Shown: piece after piece, positions 11,885 to 12,219 of the stretch
How the letters are laid out: each line of letters starts with the position of its first letter
How positions within the stretch are numbered: position 1 is the first letter of the stretch
Assembly (NCBI GenBank): GCA_012799075.1
Contig: JAAZLZ010000311.1
Location: 1-12,219, forward strand
Direction: 5' to 3'
Source of the DNA: Bacillota bacterium
GTDB taxonomy: Bacteria; Bacillota; Limnochordia; JAAZLZ01
Length of the DNA: 12,219 nt
Translations under genes and position numbers: made by a program
Notes under the pieces: generated by a model
Told to the model about the DNA's origin: nothing
The model's input: the letters and a program-made list of their open reading frames with translations, nothing else
The model's database searches: none

Positions 11885-12219
11885 ATGGTTTCCACCATGG
11901 ATATAGCCCTTAGGTTGTTGCTAGCTACTGTTCTTGGGGGTCTAGTCGGCCTTGAACGGGAGCTTCATGGTCGTCCAGCAGGCTTTCGCACTAATACTTT
12001 GGTATGTTTGGGATCAACCCTAGTTATGCTTGTCTCAGCCTACGCCTTTGCCAATACTCCAGGCTGGTCCTACGATCCAGGGCGCATGGCTTGCCCAGGT
12101 TGTCAGCGGCATAGGGTTTCTGGGGGCTGGTAGCATCATGAGGGAAGGACCATCCATCAAAGGGCTGACAACTGCCGCCAGCTTGTGGGTTGTGGCCGGC
12201 ATTGGCCTCGCGGTGGGCA
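11885..12219 (+). pseudogene. MgtC/SapB-family membrane protein with a one-base frameshift, cut by window end
   Basis: The first frame reads MVSTMDIALRLLLATVLGGL, followed by VGLERELHGRPAGFRTNTLV, the characteristic start of MgtC/SapB membrane proteins (MgtC is linked to Mg-limitation and intracellular survival in pathogens; in environmental bacteria the role is unclear). At 12086-12093 the frame is lost: reading ATG-GCT-GCC after dropping one T at 12091-12092 restores AAQVVSGIGFLGAGSIMREG and LTTAASLWVVAGIGLAVG, which are canonical family motifs, to the window end. Without correction the first frame stops at 12131-12133. Either the gene is broken or the base is a sequencing or assembly error; the otherwise intact downstream motifs favour an error or a very recent mutation. 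GGAGGGGGGAGAA precedes ATG 11885, and ATG 11897 is an alternative start. Confidence 0.85.

Noticed and set aside
1..12219. CRISPR arrays, insertion sequences, tRNA or rRNA genes, phage attachment sites
   Set aside because: No regularly spaced direct repeats, transposase motifs or cloverleaf/rRNA signatures were seen on either strand.

Overview
The window looks like the chromosome of a spore-forming, low-to-moderate GC Gram-positive (Firmicutes; a deep Clostridia- or Limnochordia-like lineage is my best guess from protein flavour, not proven). The reasons are a sporulation AAA+ ATPase (SpoVK), a SigH-type sigma factor, strong GGAGG-type ribosome binding sites, frequent TTG starts, and a mutS-mutL-miaA ... 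spoVK ... ynbB order that echoes Bacillus subtilis. All genes lie on the + strand.

Layout. Positions 1-2678 hold the mismatch-repair/tRNA-modification block: the end of mutS, then mutL and miaA. Hfq, which commonly follows miaA in this phylum, is absent; a MerR-like helix-turn-helix protein sits there instead (2830-3342). Positions 3349-5810 form a tight four-gene cluster behind a sigma-E-like promoter: spoVK, a small Ras-like GTPase, a short membrane protein with two DDxxDxxKD motifs reminiscent of UbiA prenyltransferases, and a tiny membrane-anchored protein with a CxxC...HC motif. It ends in a structured intergenic region with a terminator and a possible Trp-containing leader peptide. Next come trpB and trpA. 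TrpB has all its catalytic residues, but TrpA has lost one catalytic acid and most of its phosphate-binding residues. A promoter that overlaps the trpA stop drives a small unknown protein and a YnbB/methionine-gamma-lyase-like PLP enzyme.

Positions 9541-12219 hold separately transcribed genes: speD (S-adenosylmethionine decarboxylase) with a sigma-A promoter; a SigH-family sigma factor whose promoter -35 box lies inside a perfect 16-base palindrome matching the Gram-positive LexA (SOS) box; a DUF554 membrane protein; and an mgtC/sapB-family gene with an apparent one-base frameshift, cut by the window end.

Most interesting points: (1) a tryptophan synthase pair with a probably catalytically dead alpha subunit, suggesting indole salvage; (2) a possible SOS-controlled SigH paralog; (3) an apparently uncharacterised sporulation operon coupling SpoVK to a GTPase and a miniature prenyltransferase-like membrane protein. 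All of this was read by eye; no database search was run.
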